Shown here: positions 61,476 to 64,000 of the stretch, piece by piece
Position numbering within the stretch: position 1 is the stretch's first letter
Layout of the letters: each line of letters begins with the position of its first letter
NCBI GenBank assembly: GCA_944326915.1
Contig: CALVFT010000001.1
Location: forward strand, 348,057-412,056
Direction of reading: 5' to 3'
Source of the DNA: Candidatus Gastranaerophilales bacterium
GTDB taxonomy: Bacteria > Cyanobacteriota > Vampirovibrionia > Gastranaerophilales > Gastranaerophilaceae
DNA: 64,000 nt
The notes under the pieces: model-generated
What the model was told of the DNA's origin: nothing
The model's database searches: none
What the model saw: the letters and a program-made list of their open reading frames with translations, nothing else
Made by a program: the position numbers and the translations under genes

Positions 61476-62561
61476 ATGAACAAAAAATTTACAAAAATCG
61501 GTATTCCAAGAGCAATTTCTTATTATAACAACTACCCTTTTTATCATGGATTTTTCACATCATTAGGGATTGAAATAGTTTTATCAGATAAAACAACATC
61601 AAAAACCATAAATGAAGGGACAAAATATGTAGTATCTGATACATGCTTGCCAATAAAAGTATTCACAGGCCATGTTATAAATCTTATAAATAAAGGCTGC
61701 GAAGCTATATTTATACCTTCAATTCAATCAACAGGCTATAAAATTAATAATTGCAGTAAAATAAGAGGTTTACCTGAAATTATCAGGAATGTAATCGATA
61801 AACCATTTACAATGATTGAACCAACATTAGACAAAACAGAAAATATTGATTTTAAAGATTTTTGTATCCAAGCAGCAAATGCACTTGGAATTACGGACAA
61901 ACAAGAGATTAAAAAAGCAATTGATAATGGTTGGCGAGTTTATGACTCATTTATTGAAATGACTAAATCAGGTATAAGTTATACTGAAGCACTTGATAAT
62001 GCAATAAATGGCAAATTTATCAAGAAAACAGTTGATATTGTAAAACCTTTATCTGTTGCGATTATGGCTCATGGATATAATCTTTTTGATGATAGAATTT
62101 CTTTAAATTTAATTAAAAAACTAGAAAAAATGGATGTAAAAGTCTACACATCAGTAAATGTTTCAAGAGAAGATTCTTTAAACGCAATTGATAGTATTGG
62201 AGAAGTTCAATATTGGGCTAATGAGCTTGAATTGACAGGAACTGCCGCTTATTATTTATTAAAAGAAAATGTTGACGGTATTATTGCACTTTCTGCTTTT
62301 GGATGCGGGCCTGATTCATTAATGGTAGATGAAATTGCATATCATTGCAAAGAAGCAGGAATGCCTCTAATTCATTTAACGATTGATGAGCATACTGGAG
62401 AAGCAGGCTTTATTACTCGTTTAGAAGCTTTTATAGATATGCTTTTGAGAAAGAAAAGAAATATTCTTACTAAAAGATCTGAAAATTCAAAAGAGTATAT
62501 TCAAAATCAAAATATTGTGGAAATTAAAAAAGAAAAAATTCTTACAAACTCTATTAAATAA
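61476..62561 (+). CDS. DUF2229 acyl-CoA dehydratase activase-related protein
   Basis: 361 residues matching the standalone DUF2229 part of 2-hydroxyacyl-CoA dehydratase/activase systems: KIGIPRAISYYNNYPFYHGF at the start, SDTCLPIKVFTGHVINL with a cluster-type Cys, and IIALSAFGCGPDSLMVDEIA late. The family binds 4Fe-4S and takes part in ATP-driven electron transfer to dehydratases; which acyl-CoA is unknown. Followed by a PHP gene 3 bases on and a second DUF2229-like gene. Confidence 0.82.
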   Translation: MNKKFTKIGIPRAISYYNNYPFYHGFFTSLGIEIVLSDKTTSKTINEGTKYVVSDTCLPIKVFTGHVINLINKGCEAIFIPSIQSTGYKINNCSKIRGLPEIIRNVIDKPFTMIEPTLDKTENIDFKDFCIQAANALGITDKQEIKKAIDNGWRVYDSFIEMTKSGISYTEALDNAINGKFIKKTVDIVKPLSVAIMAHGYNLFDDRISLNLIKKLEKMDVKVYTSVNVSREDSLNAIDSIGEVQYWANELELTGTAAYYLLKENVDGIIALSAFGCGPDSLMVDEIAYHCKEAGMPLIHLTIDEHTGEAGFITRLEAFIDMLLRKKRNILTKRSENSKEYIQNQNIVEIKKEKILTNSIK

Positions 62562-62564
62562 TCA

Positions 62565-63548
62565 ATGGAAAAACAATTTTTTAGCTATTTAGGTGCAGTC
62601 CATATTCATACAAAATTATCTGACGGTACAGGAGATGTAAATTCAATTTCCAAAGCAGCCAAGAGGGCTGGATTGAATTGGATTATCATTACTGATCATA
62701 ATAATTTTGATATAGAAGAAGGGTTTTATAACGGAGTATGTGTAATAAAAGGAGAAGAAATTTCTCCTTGTACATCTAATCATTATATTGCTTTAGGGAC
62801 AAAAAATTTAATTAATCCGAGTTATGATACTCAAAAATTTGTAGATGAAGTAAGAGCTCAAGGTGGTTTTGGATTTGCGGCTCATCCTGATGAGTCTGAT
62901 AACAGAAAAAATAAAGCACACCCAATCAAATGGACAGATAAATCTGTTATTCCAGATGGAATAGAAATTTGGAATTGGTTTTCTGACTGGGCAGATGATT
63001 ATGACGAGTCAAATATTTTCAAAATAGCTTATTCATACTTTTTTAGGCATAAATTAATCCAAGGTCCACAAAAAGAAACTCTAAAATGGTGGGATGAATT
63101 AAATAAAAATTCCGAGCATATAATCCCTGCAATTGCAGGAGTCGATGCCCATGCCCTGAAAATTTCAAAATACATTATCCCTATAAAAATATTTCCATAC
63201 AAAGATTGTTTTAAGACATTGACAAATATTATCCCGCTTAAAAATAAACCTCCTGAAGATTTTGAAGAACAAAAAAATTTAATCCTTTCATCTATAAAAA
63301 ACGGAAATAATATAATGATTAATCGTCATATAAAAAAAGATATTCCATTAATTTATATTGAGAATAAATTAATTGTCGTAAAACTTTCAACCAAAGCACA
63401 AATAAAAATTATTCAAAACGGAACTCCAATCCATTCAGAAATTAATGACAACTTAAAATTCCCAATTCAAGAAAAAACGAAATATCGAGTAGAAGTTTAT
63501 TTAAACAGTCAACCTTGGATTTTTTCAAATCCAATTATTCTTAAATAA
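62565..63548 (+). CDS. PHP-domain phosphoesterase
   Basis: 327 residues. GAVHIHTKLSDGTGDVNSIS is the HxH metal motif, IITDHNNFD the DHN motif, and GFAAHPDES the late metal His; GVDAHALK supplies a further His. No tag and no signal peptide, unlike the PHP protein at 41774. It lies 3 bases after the DUF2229 gene and 21 before the next one, so it is in their operon. Its role there is unknown. Confidence 0.82.
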   Translation: MEKQFFSYLGAVHIHTKLSDGTGDVNSISKAAKRAGLNWIIITDHNNFDIEEGFYNGVCVIKGEEISPCTSNHYIALGTKNLINPSYDTQKFVDEVRAQGGFGFAAHPDESDNRKNKAHPIKWTDKSVIPDGIEIWNWFSDWADDYDESNIFKIAYSYFFRHKLIQGPQKETLKWWDELNKNSEHIIPAIAGVDAHALKISKYIIPIKIFPYKDCFKTLTNIIPLKNKPPEDFEEQKNLILSSIKNGNNIMINRHIKKDIPLIYIENKLIVVKLSTKAQIKIIQNGTPIHSEINDNLKFPIQEKTKYRVEVYLNSQPWIFSNPIILK

Positions 63549-63569
63549 TTTTGTGCTAGTATAATCTTT

Positions 63570-64000
63570 ATGAATACTGCGGAAAAGTTAGAAAAACAAA
63601 AGATGGAAAATACAATTCCAGCAAAAGATAGGATAATTGCCTGGCCTAGAATGGGAAGAATTGATATTCCATTAAAAGCTTTGCTCTTATCTTTAGGTGC
63701 AAATATTGTAATACCGCCGCCAAATAGCAATGAAGCATTAGAAATCGGTGTAAGAAACAGTATTGAAGGGATTTGTTTGCCTTACAAACTAAATCTGGCA
63801 AATTACATAATGGCATTAGAAAAAGGTGCGAATACGTTAATGATGTTCCAAGCACCAGGTTCATGCAGGTTAGGGAATTACACAAAAATGGCTCAAAAAA
63901 CTTTAAAATCAATGGGCTATAAGTTTGATATGGTAATTTTCGATATGTACAAAAGTAAAATGAAACAAACTCTGCAGGCATTCTGGCACGTAACCCATTG
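63570..64000 (+). CDS. Second DUF2229-like protein, cut by the window edge
   Basis: 143 codons open to the right edge from the ATG at 63570. GICLPYKLNLANYIMALEKG, then ANTLMMFQAPGSCRLGNYTK correspond to DTCLPIKVFTGHVINLINKG of the 61476 protein, with the same Cys. So it is a paralogous component of the same type of enzyme. TATAAT (63560-63565) ends 4 nt before the ATG. No ribosome-binding site. Confidence 0.75.
   Translation, partial: MNTAEKLEKQKMENTIPAKDRIIAWPRMGRIDIPLKALLLSLGANIVIPPPNSNEALEIGVRNSIEGICLPYKLNLANYIMALEKGANTLMMFQAPGSCRLGNYTKMAQKTLKSMGYKFDMVIFDMYKSKMKQTLQAFWHVTH

Noticed and set aside
1..64000. CRISPR arrays, insertion sequences, rRNA genes
   Set aside because: I looked for regularly spaced repeats, transposase motifs and rRNA landmarks and saw none.

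Overview
The window is AT-rich bacterial chromosome with dense genes on both strands. The envelope genes point to two membranes: a three-gene RND/TolC heavy-metal efflux operon and a secreted triple-SLH protein. Metabolism looks anaerobic and fermentative: a ferredoxin-nitroreductase, CoA-disulfide reductase, and 2-hydroxyacyl-CoA dehydratase activase-like proteins. Many genes lack a Shine-Dalgarno sequence, and dnaN lies beside a candidate replication origin, as in cyanobacteria. Together with several proteins that start with a polar tail ending in an 'F-G / F-x-G' tag, this suggests a gut Gastranaerophilales (Vampirovibrionia, 'Melainabacteria'). That placement is inference; no search was run.

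Layout. 1-8.5 kb: CtpA protease, RecJ, Der GTPase, a pair of paralogous small acidic proteins, then an operon dnaN - C_GCAxxG protein - crcB - endonuclease IV-like gene read leftward. 9.65-10.3 kb: non-coding candidate oriC with seven TGTAGAAAA-type boxes and an AT-rich tract. 10.3-21.9 kb: metG, a GT-C membrane protein, shikimate genes aroB/aroK/aroC, a small regulator, a candidate type I toxin-antitoxin locus (16.78-16.90 kb), xerC, a BioD-like protein and prmC. 22-31 kb: SLH protein with a cysteine-rich N-terminus, amino-acid-binding lipoprotein, msrA, mini-RNase III, tRNA-Ala(TGC) and several hypotheticals. 31-42.9 kb: tRNA-Ala(GGC), FxG-tagged proteins (hypothetical, AAA+ ATPase, small membrane protein, PHP phosphoesterase), a DUF2971 protein, ferredoxin-nitroreductase, a toroid protein and an ABC-F protein. 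42.9-48.5 kb: efflux operon. 48.7-53 kb: nitroreductase, class II photolyase and a large surface protein. 53-64 kb: prs, an FxG protein, a TSCPD protein, a QueD-like protein, a multidomain CoA-disulfide reductase with its ArsR-type regulator, an SMR exporter, hypotheticals, and a DUF2229 - PHP - DUF2229 cluster cut by the right edge.

Main points. (1) The surface protein at 50605-52910 joins a type IV prepilin-like leader, about 24 YadA-type head repeats and a C-terminal S74 autoprocessing chaperone. An 11-G tract behind the start codon puts it out of frame here; 12 or 9 G would restore it, as expected for phase variation. (2) Five otherwise unrelated proteins share the N-terminal tag, which suggests an undescribed sorting or docking signal. 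(3) Opposing promoters and terminators surround a 25-residue hydrophobic peptide and an antisense RNA. (4) Identical 13-bp operators sit at both divergent promoters of the ArsR / CoA-disulfide reductase pair. (5) Several genes, among them der, xerC, the bioD-like gene and mini-RNase III, have a -10 box 6-7 nt before the ATG and are probably read from leaderless mRNAs.
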